Source of the DNA: Hydractinia symbiolongicarpus
Lineage: Eukaryota; Cnidaria; Hydrozoa; Anthoathecata; Hydractiniidae
Length of the DNA stretch: 64,000 nt
Reading direction: 5' to 3'
NCBI RefSeq assembly: GCF_029227915.1
Contig: NC_079878.1
Location: forward strand, 12,340,001 to 12,404,000
The first letter of the stretch is position 1. Every line of letters begins with the position of its first letter. The notes under the pieces are model-generated. The model did no database searches and was not told the origin of the DNA. It saw only the letters and a list, made by a program, of their open reading frames with translations. Shown here in pieces: positions 32,001-44,300 of this stretch. The position numbers and the translations under genes are program-made.

Positions 32001-32700
32001 ATCCAAGTAGGGGTTCCCTCGTAGAAATTATCTTGATCTGAACGTGCTTGAATATTATTTTACTTTCATATGCTCCTGGTGTCTCGATAGTTCTATCTGG
32101 TGGCAAGTAGGCTTTCGTCCAAAATTCGGCATCTTCCAAATCCAGGCGCTTCATCTCGCTTTCATCCATAAAAGCCTCGATTTTAGCCATGCTTGAGAGT
32201 GACCCGGAGCTCTTTGTTTTGTGGTAATTGGCCACATCTCCACCGCCTCGCTAAATTTCGCAGCTAAAGCTGTATACCACCTTCACACGCATGTCTACGT
32301 GAGGTGTGATTTTTCGCAAGATGGCCTCCGTCAATGGCTGGTTAAGGTTATTATTAAATCGCCATGTTTTGATGTGGTTTCCGTCTTGCATCATTTCCGC
32401 GTCATCATCAAAAATATTATGGATATCCTCAATTACATCAGTATTGGTGGCATGCTTAGATTCTTTCCCGAACATGTGTTTGAGGTCCTCAATTCCTTGG
32501 TATTCATCTTCGATGGTGACCCGTTGAACCTCATCGTGAAGAGTTGGTGTCCCTGAAAATTGATCCCTGACCATGTTATAATATTAACTAACGGTATCCT
32601 TCACGCTTCTTATTTGGTTAGCGAGAGCTTCGCGAGTTGCCGCTACTGGTGCCGACACGGTATTATATATCTTACTGATTGCCTTTTTGAAAAAATTCAT
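29020..32700 (-). pseudogene. Polinton protein-primed DNA polymerase B, many frameshifts
   Basis: Start at 32700 (MNFFKKAISKIYN, context AATAAAGGGATG); an extension to Met 32784 is possible. In order: an N-terminal region; an OTU-like Cys box (DSLCFWRCLAVHY, near 31.9 kb) with a later HCFHIKKMEV; a C2H2 finger (CEVC...HKQNEC, 31508-31573); a VSR-like nuclease patch (DRYD...VYECHGFKWHGC, 31220-31294); exonuclease-type FNSGKYD near 31.0 kb; and polymerase motifs GYDANMLYPS (30205-30234), KLKGNSFY (29700-29723) and YMDTDS (29416-29433). The stop is at 29020. At least eight frame changes break it, so it cannot be active. Roughly 1200 codons. It would replicate the linear element from a protein primer. 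Confidence 0.85.
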
Positions 32701-33512
32701 CCCTTTATTATAGGTACATTTTATTCCAACCAGAAAAATTTTTGATTTGGACAAGGATTGAATTGGGGAATTTCCCTTACTCATATTCTGTATAATATGA
32801 ATATACGCCTTTGCGCATGCGTTGATGACGTCATATATCTTACATTTAATATTATTTTATGTTGGTTATTGGTATTTAATATTATTATGTGTTGATATCA
32901 GCATATGATTTCGTTTTCTATTTGTTTTTTGGGCTAACGTGGTGGCGGTGGAAGCGGGGTTAAAAACGGGCAAAAAACTGGGGACGAGGTTGAGAAGTCA
33001 TTGCTGTGTGTTTGCCCTAACTTATGGGTTAAAAAATCCATTGATCAACTTGACCGATGCATTGATGTGTTAAAGGTCTGAATCCGACGTCAGTTTAAGG
33101 TTGAAATGCGACGTCGGAATAAGCAACCGTTAAGCGAAGTCAATACAACGTCGTGTGCCGGCTGGGAAATGTGTCACACAAATAAAAGTAGTTTATTTTT
33201 CGTATTTTTAATTGCCCCAAATAAATGATGTGTCCGCTATAGACAGGTGATTTTCAAAGGAAATATTGACACACTTCCGAAAATTTTTCCTCCATAACAA
33301 GTATCCACTAAAAATTGTTCGCTATGTACAGGTTTTTTTATGAGGCCATGATAAGTCTTTGACCATGATTCGGCCGCTTTAGCCAGGTTGGACTGTACTA
33401 GTTTTATGCATAAATAATTCAAAATTTAAATAAGTGCTAACTAGTTTTTAATTGATGAAATATAAACATTAAAAACGATGTTTCTTTGATTGTGTGAGCT
33501 ATATTTGTGTAA

Positions 33513-33955
33513 AGTAATCCTGCACATTATCTTTACAAGTGCTGCAAAGATGATGAATCGAGCGGGACCTGAACCCACGACCTCTCGCTTGCCGGGCGAT
33601 TGCTTTACCGACTGTGCTATCGATCCGATGCTATATCTCTAGCACATGTAGTGGATGAGGCGAGGATACTACCTCCTTGCGACATACCACGAGGGTGAGA
33701 TGTCCTCCTTGCGACATACCTTTCTACTAACACATACCAACGAGATATCACCGAATGATGCACAATCGGAGCTCGAGTACCAACCGATCAATCAAATTTG
33801 CCGCACGTGTTAAGCCCTTAGCACCCGGGAGAGGCTTTTGCCCAACGGAGCCCGGTTTTGGAATTAAGTCTATCATCAGCCGAGAGGTCCTGGGTTCAGG
33901 TCCCGCTCGATCCATCATCTTTGTAGCACTTGGGAAGATAATGTGCAGGATTACT
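33513..33955. mobile_element. Inverted pair of tRNA-derived SINE pieces
   Basis: The 75-bp arms 33513-33587 and 33881-33955 are near-identical in opposite orientation. On the minus strand the left copy reads like a tRNA gene: an A-box match TAGCACAGTCGG (about 33620-33631) and, about 40 bases on, a B-box match GGTTCAGGTCC. The right arm has the B-box end and the same 3' tail (GATAATGTGCAGGATTACT) on the plus strand. So two copies of one tRNA-derived SINE lie tail-outward. A doubled CCTCCTTGCGACATACC occurs between them. Confidence 0.75.
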
Positions 33956-34338
33956 TATACATATGTTGCTTTTCTCAGAATTAATGAGTAGACATTAGAA
34001 CTGCTTTAAGAATCAGTGGGATAAATAAAAAAAAATCTATTTTGTTATGTAACAGTGAATTTTTATGTATTACGGATATTTTTAGTTATTTCAGTGTATG
34101 ATCTACATCTTGAATTTATTTCTTGCCTCTGACTTACCCAAAAAAAACAAAATGTCATCTTTTTGTGTGCTAAATAAATGGCCCTATTGTATCTTTTTCT
34201 CATGTTAGAGCACTAGTTTCCTGATTATCTAAGATTCGAAAAATTACATAACAAGGGGGAGTGGGTGGCTTGGTGATACTACATTTGTTATGATGCGTTA
34301 CAAGGAGATGAGTGAGTGGTAAAAAAACTGGTGTAACA

Positions 34339-34410
34339 AACCTCGATTCCAGTACCTGTTGTCTCTTTTCGCATATCGGACCGCAAGCAAAGAGCCCTGA
34401 GAACGAGGTT
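34339..34410. repeat. AACCTCG hairpin repeat
   Basis: Second well-kept copy of the family at 14407: left AACCTCGATTCCAGTACC, right GCCCTGAGAACGAGGTT. The centre (GTCTCTTTTCGCATATCGG) also resembles the 14.4-kb copy (GTCTCTTATATC...CGATATG). Confidence 0.75.
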
Positions 34411-35249
34411 GAGGCGTGTTACATAATTATTAAATTTGTTTTAGCCATATTTTAAATGGATAACAAGAATTTTTTTCTGATCGGATACTTTCTGATTTGT
34501 TTATATGGTTTGAAAAATAGTCCTAGGAAGGAGTGAAAGGATTGCGGTTCACACATTCTCTTCCCCAGTTCTTTGCGGAGCCTGGGATGAGAGTCGTATA
34601 TACGGTTTAGTAAAATGCCGAATACGCAAACTTTGCGCGCCATGTTCAATTTTGTAGCCTCGTTCTGATGTTTCATTCACAACAAAAGTTATTCGAGCGT
34701 TCCAAAACAACAGCTTCTGCAAACATTGTCACGTTGGAGCAAACTGGCTCAGCTAGCTAAGCTGCTAATTTCTACGTCCCCCTCTAGAGGTAAGTTTATT
34801 GATAAATACAGCTATTTACTTATTATTCTTATGGATGCAATGCTAGTAGAGTTGGATAAACCCTGAAAGAAGAGTTCTGGTTTCGGCCTTTGCGTTTTGT
34901 TTTCGCTTTCACTTTAGCTGCCGTTCTATTACGGTGTGTTATAGCTTGGCCTGCTATGTGCTGTAGTATTTCAGAAATAACAATTATATAACAAAAAAGC
35001 TGCTGCTTTTTCAGTCAAAATTTTACCTTTTTTCAAGTCATATATTTGAGAGTAAGTTTATTTCACACTTATGTTGCTATAGACAACTTTCATTGTGGTG
35101 CATGTTGTTTATATAATCCCCAGACTTCTTATGCAAATCGACAGGCAAAATAATGCAGGCGGGACCAGTCAATTTCAAACTTTATTTTCAGTTAGATTAG
35201 AGGAATCTTTTGATCTTGAAATTAGAATTTGACTTTCTCCACCTAAGGT

Positions 35250-35636
35250 ACAAGGGTGCCGATAAGCCGCATACGCCGTAAAAAGTGCGGGCGTTTTCGG
35301 GCGAGACACTAATATATGATTCAAAAAAACTATAAAAATTAAAATAAACTTACTATGTCGTAGCGAAGTTCTTAGAAGAACTGTTTTTGATGGTTTTTGA
35401 AGAAGTTTACTTTATAAATAACTTATATATAAACTTTATTTACTCCTTTCTCATTAAGCGCCTTCTTCCCAACCATCGTCTGCATGGTTTGTTACAAGGA
35501 ACTGCATTTCGGGAATGTTCCGGGCGAGTTCGAGAAAGTACGGGCGGTTTCGGGGGACAACCGCCAATTTTATTTGAAAAGTCGCCCGAGCTCGCCCGTA
35601 TATATGCGGGCGTTTGCAGCTTATCGGCACCCTCTT
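35250..35636. mobile_element. hAT-like MITE with 8-bp target duplication
   Basis: A 387-bp element with terminal inverted repeats ACAAGGGTGCCGATAAGC (left) and GCTTATCGGCACCCTCTT (right), flanked by a perfect 8-bp direct repeat CCTAAGGT at 35242-35249 and 35637-35644. An 8-bp duplication is the mark of hAT transposases. The interior is rich in CGGGCG motifs in both orientations and codes for nothing obvious, so it is non-autonomous. Confidence 0.85.
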
Positions 35637-35834
35637 CCTAAGGTCTGAATTTTTTTGCCTGTTGATTTCTCTGATTTTTTCTGCGCATGATCAAGAATCC
35701 TGTAAAAACGTAAACATTGAAAGTCATCTATACTTATTGTCTCAGTGGTTGGGGGGTTAATGTACTGATGTAATGACCTAGGAAAAATGATAGCTATAAC
35801 ACAGAGGTTTTAACGACTGAGGTGCATTGAGTTA

Positions 35835-36410
35835 GGGGCCATTGGCAATCGATTTTCGTATCTTTTAGCAGCATTTGACCGTTAAACTTTCTACCCCCTC
35901 CCTCTTAACAGCTAAACTTTGAAAAATATTGTCCAGAAATAAAAGAAAACGAAAACCAACTTTCCTATGAAAACAGCCGTATCGTCTTCCTCCCACCACT
36001 ATCTTTACGCGATATTTGGTCTCGATTATCAAACATTGATCTTGTTCAGCACTTATCTAAATGTACCGAAACCAAACTCGTTCTCAGTTTGTTGGTTCTC
36101 ATTTTAACTAAATCCAAAATTTGACGGATAAATACCGGGGACATTGGGTTACAGGGGTTCAATTTATAGCAACCGACTCGGTTTGCCCCAATAGCTTGTG
36201 AAAAAGGCTTGATTGGTTATGAACAATGGATACTTCGTTGCGCAGCACGAAACGTAATAGTTCAACTACTTCTCTTATTCTAAAAGAAAGAAAAATAGAC
36301 ATCAACATCTTAGAGATTTTCATATCTTTTTAACGGTGTTAGCTTCCCCCCTCCCCCCTTCAACAGCCAAATGCCGCTAAAAGATACGAAAATCGATTAT
36401 CGATGGCCTC
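35835..36410. mobile_element. Harbinger-like MITE with TTA target duplication
   Basis: A 576-bp element with inverted ends of about 45 bp: GGGGCCATTGGCAATCGATT on the left, mirrored near 36365-36410 (AATCGATTATCGATGGCCTC). TTA lies directly outside both ends (35832-35834 and 36411-36413), the 3-bp duplication typical of PIF/Harbinger. A C-rich tract (CCCCCTCC) follows the arm on each side. No transposase is encoded. Confidence 0.8.
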
Positions 36411-37654
36411 TTAGAGGACATTTTCCTTTTTTGATGCCATTTTTTATTAATGCAGAGTCTAGCTACAGTGTGTTCAAATTTAACACATTATAGTGATTAG
36501 TGGTCATAAAATAAGAAACTTTGACTTGTGCCATGGTAAACGTTATGTGAGTGGAGCATCCAAATTAGTGGTTAAACAGAGTGTGGAAGGCACACCTAAT
36601 TATCCTGCCTTGAAAGTAGATGTGGTGAAGGTACAGGCTTAAGTTACATGTAAACAAAACATTGATCTTCAGTATTGAAAAAAGCCAACAGGGAGCACCT
36701 AAGAAATTTACTCTTTTAAGGATCTTTGCATAAATGTGTTTTAAAACTATTGTAGTCCTGAAAATGTGTGCAATCACACATCACAGTTACACAAGTCATA
36801 ATTGTTTTTCAGTGTTTTATTACAGCTATGTGAATTTAAAAAATTATGATGACAGCGATTTTAAATAAATTTTTGTTGTGGTCAGGATGTAAGACAACAG
36901 CACTATGACACAGGCCTTTAAAAATTTAAATTTTGGTAATGTCTTTTTGTGTACATTTAGGGTGATTAGGTGCATGAGCGTGTACTTCGTAATTTCATGC
37001 AGCTTAAAATTTTGTGTGTACATGTACGCCAATCGTGAACTTTACGGGGACCCCATATCACATTTTAATGGAAGTTTATATCTAATTTTATCAATGATTA
37101 GAAGACAAGAAAGATCATGATTAAATAGAAATCAGATTTTACCATTGAATTAAGATTTACTTCCATTTTAAAAGTTGCATGAAATTGACAGCATTTTTTT
37201 ATGTGCACGGTAGGTGCATAATTACAAGCATGTACCTAATTTTTTAAGCCCTGTGACAGAAAAGAAATTGCCATCACTGAAATAAAGTAGTATGATAATT
37301 TATTCTTAACAGATTGTGTCATTTCTAAGCTTTACATTACAGCAAAGGAATTTAATTGCTTAAAGTTCGAAACAACTCAGTTGCAACAGCATTTATACTA
37401 TATTTCTACAATATAATGTTTAATTGAAAAGTTTATTTTGATGTTGCTAAACCGATGTTAAAAAATGTGTTTATTGTCTTATTCCTTGCCGTCTATCCAG
37501 AGATAACCCATATATTTTTTCTAATTGTTGCATACAAAGTAAAGTATATCAACGAAAGGTTTTTCAGTGAAGTCAGTACCTTATTTTTATCACATGCTAA
37601 AAGAGTTAAGTTTGTGGAACTATGCATGCTAGTCAAATACTCAGGATATATAAT

Positions 37655-37674
37655 TACAAGCTCGTGAGCTTGTA
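37655..37674. repeat. 20-bp palindrome
   Basis: TACAAGCTCGTGAGCTTGTA is an inverted repeat with 9-bp perfect arms around a 2-base centre. Function unknown. Confidence 0.6.
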
Positions 37675-38391
37675 TTAAAACGCAACTGTGTCCTACAAGA
37701 ATGGAAATTTTTGCCTCTCTAAGCACCGATACGGGAGTCGTCGTATGTTCGAATCTCATCTTGGTAACTATTTTTACTTTTTTTTTCTTTTTTCTTTTTT
37801 AAAAAGATAAGACAAGTGTTCAAAACACTTGTTTAACTAACTAGTAAATAAAGGTGTTTCCACCAAACTTTTTAAAAGTGAATGTAGGCAGAATTAACTG
37901 AATTAATGAATTTCGCAAATTTTGGGGTTTGTGGGTTTGTGGTCTTTCTTCTTCCTGTCAGTCAATTCACCCAAGACGGACCCATCGAAAATTAAAAGTT
38001 CGAGGAATTTTCCGTTCAGGAAGGTCTCACAAATCAATTTTGAAAAATAAGTGTGTAACAAATATTATTGCGTATCTGAATAGTAAAATATGTCGTGTCT
38101 AACTTCGTAACAAAAATCCCAATTTGATAGACAGCTTTTTGTAAACTTTATTCGCGAGGTTGTTTGCGTATATCATACGTCTTCTTTTTTTTAATAAATT
38201 GTTGGGTAAGGGTAGTGAGATTGAATAAGTTTTTCTTGTATTGTATTATTGAAATATAGCATTAGAAGAAATTCTCACAACCATGATTTAGAAAATTAAA
38301 AGCTTGGTCGCTAATATCATGACATTAGAATGGTGTGGTATTTTAAACAAGGTCACCATTTTGTTTAGGATATGAGCAGTACTAAGACATC

Positions 38392-41300
38392 ATGAGTTAT
38401 CTAGAGGAATCTCCTTCCAAGCAGCGAATTGACAGTGGGGATGATTTGCAGTCAGTCATTAAGGTATAAAATATGGTAGACATTATGATTCAGTCTTGTT
38501 TTCTGTTCCTGGCAGTATTGAAATATTCTGTATATTTGCCTTGATAAGTGGTTTTTGACTTGGTTGCCTTGCGAACTTATTTTGTTGATAGTCAATGCGC
38601 CACGAAAGGGAAAATCAATATTTTATGTAAAGGAAAATCAATATTTTCCATTGTAAAAGAATTTTATCCAAGGAAAATATGGAGATGTTATTCCTGAATC
38701 TCTTTAATAATAGCCTTATTTCGTCTGTGTGTTCAGACGCATGTCTGTTTTTCTTTTTGTTATGGAAGCACAAAATGCGATATAGGTTAACGACTAGTGT
38801 GCGTCATAATAAACACATTTGAATATAGCTGGTCTAATACTTAGCTGCTTATAACGAGAAAAAGTGTAAAGTTTTCCATTTTGTTTGCTAATTTCATTTC
38901 AAACAAAATTAAATTTTGAAACCATAAAGTCTTTCATAACAAATTTTAAATTAACAAAATTTAAATAATTCAAAACTAGAGGTTGGAGGAAGTCCATTTA
39001 CATACTCCAGGAAGCAAAGACCAATCATCGGAAATTCCTGCTCGAATTAGAGACATAGTCACCAAATCCATATCACCACTGGATGCAGATAAAGATGAGG
39101 CTGCTAACTTAATTGAGGAAAATCAAAGTCTGAAAGTTGAGCTGTCACGTGTGGAGGACAGGCTGGCATCTATCCGTGCTGATCGGCAGTTTCATAGTTT
39201 GCCTGCATACAGGGTAAGTGGAAAGTCACACAAATTTTTACATGAAATTTATACTATTTAATATGTTTATTTTGTATGTAAGTTGTAAATTCCCTGCAGA
39301 ATAATCAGAATATTCCAATTACAGTAAGGTAAATAATTTAGCAAGTACTACGGAAACTTTTAAAATTTGAATCAATTGGAACCAAATGGTTAAGGTAATG
39401 TGTTCAATATTTTTGACCTGAGGTTTAGTGGATATTTTACTGTTCCTGAAAATATTAAAATTGTTTTATTTGCCTAGCTTGTATTTGTTTTTTTTTCAAA
39501 CTTATTACTGTTGATGGCCAAACTCGACCAGTGCATGGCAAAAAGGAGCTTAATTTCTTATCAAGAGATAATTTTAATCAAGGAAAATGTTGCGATGTTA
39601 CTGGCAAAATTCTAACGCAATATTTAACCATAAATTAACTGTTAAATGTATATGAGTACAAAGTGGTTTTAACTAGGTCATAATCTAAAGCAAGAAGAAG
39701 CTATTTTTATTAGATTATTATTCTTCAAATAAGTGTATAATTTTTATTGAGTTTTTTGCAAACTGGGTGCTCCTGGGTTTTTTAAATGTTTTGAAAACGT
39801 TTCCTTTAGCATTCATTCTTTCCCTTGCTTAATATTTAATTTGAAATAGTACAAATTGATCCAGTTATTTTAAAAGAAAATGTTTAATAATTCATACCTA
39901 AATATTGTCAGCTATAAAAATTATTATGTTGTAAATCTATGTTTAAATGGGAAGTCATTAGGCTTAACAAAAAATTTAAACAATGATTTTTCAATTTATA
40001 TGTAGTCCTTAGAATCTTGTTTTTTTTATATTTGAAAAATGGGTGTGATGAGTTGTTTTAATTCGTTTTTGTAAGTCAGTTTCTTGTGCACTGTTTGCTT
40101 TTAGTTTTCGGGGTAAGTTTTAAAATTTACGTATACCATCATGTAATGAATGTAATGAATCTGACTCTTCTTATTCTTTTTCTTATTTTTGCCAATCGCA
40201 AGTCTTGTAAACCTTTGCAATTGTGATAAACTATGTTACTATGCTTAATATTCTATTCTGTGGTTATGTGAAATATTATGTGACATAAAAAATGATGATT
40301 CAGACTTTCTTATACAAAACTGATTAATTCTTATTTCCATCCCCTACCACCACCACCACACACATTTTCTTTAGGATATGGGAATGCAAGGAGGTATAAA
40401 GGAAACAACTCACCATATGATTACTACAATAGGGTAGAGGTTCTTTTTAATCGTTTTTAGTATCTCTTCTAATAAATATTTATGTTCCTCTAATTGTTGA
40501 TTTTTTGCCACAGATTATAGTCAAGTAGAATGAGAAGAATTTATCAGATATTCTTATTCTCAAATCTAAAATTTGTTAATTTCTCAACTTCGGAGGAGTG
40601 GACATATTGTAGTATGTTGCTGCAAGTTAGAGCAGTTGCTAATAAATGACAGACCAAAGTTGCAAAGAAATGATAATTGTTTTTAACACAAAGTTGAGGC
40701 AAGCTTAGATTTGGTGTCTGATCCTGTGTAGGGGGTGTCACTGTTTCCTAAGGACACCATGTCAATGCAGCACATTCAGAGGCACACCCAAATACTTGAT
40801 TTGTGTTTTTTGTTACACACAAACTGAAATCTTTCTTAAAGAATCATGTCATGAACCCATCCTCATAACCTGTCCCAACCAATAAAGTAAAATAACCACA
40901 AAGCAAACATAAAGGGAATGAAACTTGCAGCGTTTGTCTTTAAAGCTTATCTGTTTGCAAAAGTTTAAATGTTTGGCTGTGTAATTTTAAAAGCTTCAAA
41001 TAATATCAATGAAATGCAAAGTAAACCTCTGTGTTTATTTTTGTGTAATAAGAATTCAAACATTTTTCTTTTACAACATGTTTATAATTTACTTTGTTAA
41101 TTGTCTATGATTTTCATTCTCCTGAAATAGTGTTTTTTATATGTATATATTTGTTTAACTTATGAAAGAAACAATTTTTAAAGCTCATAAGTATTCTGGT
41201 GTGTTTAAAACATTTTAAATGTCTATCAAAGTTGAATGCTTGTGTAAAGTAATGTTCTGTCCTTGGTGATTTTTAGTTTTTCTTTCTCTTTATAGATTCA

Positions 41301-44300
41301 CTGGGGTAATAAGAGATTTGAGATACTTTTATCTAAGCTTAGATGTTTCTGAGAATATTATTCTTCCTATAATACAGCTTATTTTACAAAAGCACTGATT
41401 TTACAAAAGCACTGATACTTATATTTTGCTTATTTTAAGGATTTATTTTTCATTGAACTAATATTTCCAATTATAACACACAATTGAGAATTCAGATAAA
41501 TATTTCAAATTTTAGGTATATTTAAAAGCTCTTAACTTCTATGGATATTCTCACCATTTGCTTTATAACTCCCAAACCAATCACCTTTTTTGTGTCTTAC
41601 TGTTCAACTTTAATTTTGTATTCATTAACATTAATTAGTATTTTCTCACCTATCAGTTGCACAGTATTGTTCACTAAAAAATGTTCTTAGACTCTCCAGG
41701 GTTTTAAATTTTTTATCTTTATTTGACACTTGATTGTGTGCTTTGTACAATTTTAGAACTTATGAGTAACAACCTTAACTTACGGCATTTCTTATTTTTA
41801 ATGCTAAGTTTTAACTCTAGTTATTTAAAGTATAAAGGTTAAGGTTTTGTAACCTTGATTTGTTTACCATGTTTTTGCTCCAGATGTTTTCGCTGCTGTT
41901 TGTAAATGGTCTTGTCAAGTGTTATTTTTTTTTGTAATCATTTTCAGTTTTTGTAAATTTTAACCTTAACAAATTCTGTTAGATGTTTTTCTTTTTTATT
42001 ACATTCAGCGAATTTTGACTATATTATTAATATTTATGCCTTTCTCCTGTTTTGCACAATCATTTTTTAATAATTTATAATATCTGCAGGTCTTTGTATG
42101 AAGACTAATTTTAGTCAAGTTTCACTGGTTGTTCAACTGAGGTATGCTGTGAGTCTACACTGTTTGCATTCCCTCAAAACCTCAACTTTTTTTTGATTTA
42201 TACCTTATTAAATTTTGTCATGAATGTTGAAATTTTTAAGTAATAACGAAAAGTATTTTCCAATCCCTGAGTAGTTTTATCTAAATTTGATAGTCATTTA
42301 CCTCAGAATTTTTTTAGCTTGACATTTCTGGCTTTCTGTGATATAATGTATTTGACAACAATACAAGCTATACTGATACATATCACATTTTTTAAACTAC
42401 TGTTACCTTGTACCATGTTTTTCTGAAAATTATATTTCGTACTATTAATGCTGTAGTGAATCTTTTCAATTATAAGGTATTACATATATCCGTTACTTAT
42501 TTTCTTCATTTTAATACAATACTTGCTTTGAGATAAATATATCTTGGATTTTCATTATTAAAATATCTTGTTATATATTATTAAATAAAATTTAAATTTT
42601 TATGCAATCATATTTTTTTTGTAGATGAGTGATACAGTCAAGTCTCAAAGCATGGATCAGCTGTCTTTTAACTCGAATATTGCATCCGATTCGTATGTTC
42701 AACAGATCAGCTTGTTGAAACAAAAACTTGATGATGAGCATACAAATTACAAGCGAAAACTGCAAGCTTATCAAGATGGGCAACAACGGCAAGCACAGCT
42801 TATTCAAAAGCTCCAGAGTAAAGTAAGTTTTGTTAATTCAGTATGCTTGAAAGTAATATATCTATAGCTAAAATGGATCTTAAAGAACGTAGAGTATGAC
42901 CCTCCAGAGGTGGACAAACAAAATAAACGATGGGTAAGGTAAGGTTTCTGGCAAATCGAAATAATTAGGGAAACGATTGAGTATCGTGGAAAATCAGCAG
43001 ATTAGATTAAAAATCAGGGAATTTGTTTCATAAAGTCTGCTAAAAACCCTGATAGTATTTAAGAAAGTATTTAATTAAGAAGGTATTTAAGCAAGGCATC
43101 TAGAAAAGTAGGTGTAAAATTAAAGTATTATGCATGTATACTTGTGTAATTACCTTATGAAGTTTTGTTAAAAAGTATTAAAAAATATCTGCAATTGTAC
43201 TTTTAGGTTCTTCAATACAAACGCCGAAATGGAGAGCAGGAGACTGTAATAAATGAGAAAGACGTGGAAATTGAGAAATTAAAATCTCAGGTATGTAAAA
43301 ATTAAGGACCATGTTTTTAAAGTTTTGAATATGTCTTCATAGTTCCATATTGCAATCTTAAACAGTTCGGATTATGTTTGAGATAATCTTTCATCAGTAG
43401 ATTTTTCAAGTGCATAACATGACTATGTGCATTGTTTACATGAAAGATCTCCACTGCTGATATTACCAAAAAAGCTAGATTTGCAACCTACGCTTATTAT
43501 AGTTGTTATTTTTACTTTTTTCTTCATTCTTTATCATTATATTTCAGCTACGAAATGCAGATATTGCACTTAAAGAATATGAGGGGAGAATTAAAGAGTC
43601 AGAAGATGAACAAAATAATGACCTAGAAAGTTCTTTGATTCGTTTGGAAGAGGAACAGCAGAGGTATATTAAATTGTCTTACCTAAAATTAATTTGTGCA
43701 CCAAAGTTATTTTCTGTTTTTTAAATGTTTGTTTATATCAGCATAGCATTTAACAACGTTTTGAAACCATTTGGCAACTGTTTTTTTTATAGCCAGGAAA
43801 CCCAGCATATTTTTTCTTACCACCAGGAAATCAGAATAGTTCAGGTGGAAAAAATTACACTGGCACAAACAAATTTTTTGTGGATAAATACTGACAGTGC
43901 TTCATTGTCAGGAAATTCTTACTTCTTTAATGTTTTACTTGCAAATAGTCTCACTTAGTCAAACATAATTAATCCCCCTACCATTTAACAGAGTATGTGA
44001 TCACACTAGTTTTGTTCTTACTTGTTGATTTGGGTTTGTCTAAGGAATATTTTGAAAGCTAACACCAGCGTTAACACTTTCCTTGCAGAAACAGCAGTTT
44101 GCAACATGTCAACAACATGCTTCGAGAACAATTGGAACAAGCTACTGCTGCGAATAATTCATTGACACTTGAAATCCAGAAAGTCACATCTGATTGGTCT
44201 AAAGCTTGTGAAGAATTAGAACACAGGGAATCTGAAGAGGAAAAATATTTTAGCGAAGAACATGAAAAGTTGATGGCACTGTGGAGTGCCATCAATAGCT

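Larger units (their letters stand above)
15800..32800. mobile_element. Decayed Polinton/Maverick virus-like element
   Basis: About 17 kb of densely packed genes with almost no spacers and no introns, unlike the host genes either side. Hallmarks are a double-jelly-roll major capsid gene, a DDE integrase, an A32-like packaging ATPase and a family B polymerase of the protein-primed type, plus MSV199 and SAP-like proteins. Most genes contain frameshifts or stops, so the copy is dead. No adenain-type protease was recognised. Removing the 2.65-kb insertion in the integrase leaves about 14.4 kb, a normal Polinton size. The ends are approximate: I searched by eye for terminal inverted repeats near 15.6-15.85 and 32.8-33.0 kb and found none that convince me. 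Confidence 0.9.
32701..38391. other. Intergenic region rich in small elements
   Basis: No gene is supported. It includes the right end of the Polinton (terminal repeat not found), the SINE inverted pair (33513-33955), the AACCTCG hairpin at 34339-34410, the hAT-like MITE (35250-35636), the Harbinger-like MITE (35835-36410) and a 20-bp palindrome (37655-37674). A lone TIR-like GGGGACGAGGTTGAG piece lies near 32980. The last part is the 5' flank of rootletin. Confidence 0.6.

Noticed and set aside
15740-33000. AACCTCGTCCC near 15762 and GGGGACGAGGTTGAG near 32980 as Polinton terminal repeats
   Set aside because: They are inverted and flank the element, but the match stops after about 12 bases and the same word belongs to an abundant hairpin repeat in this window.
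37680-37770. Possible tRNA-like sequence with GTTCGAATC
   Set aside because: A B-box-like word is present, but no A-box or cloverleaf could be built.
40375-40433. Possible rootletin exon (DMGMQGGIKETTHHM)
   Set aside because: It has an acceptor and fits after the second exon, but it leaves two bases at a weak GTAGAG donor and would put the next known exon out of frame with an immediate stop.
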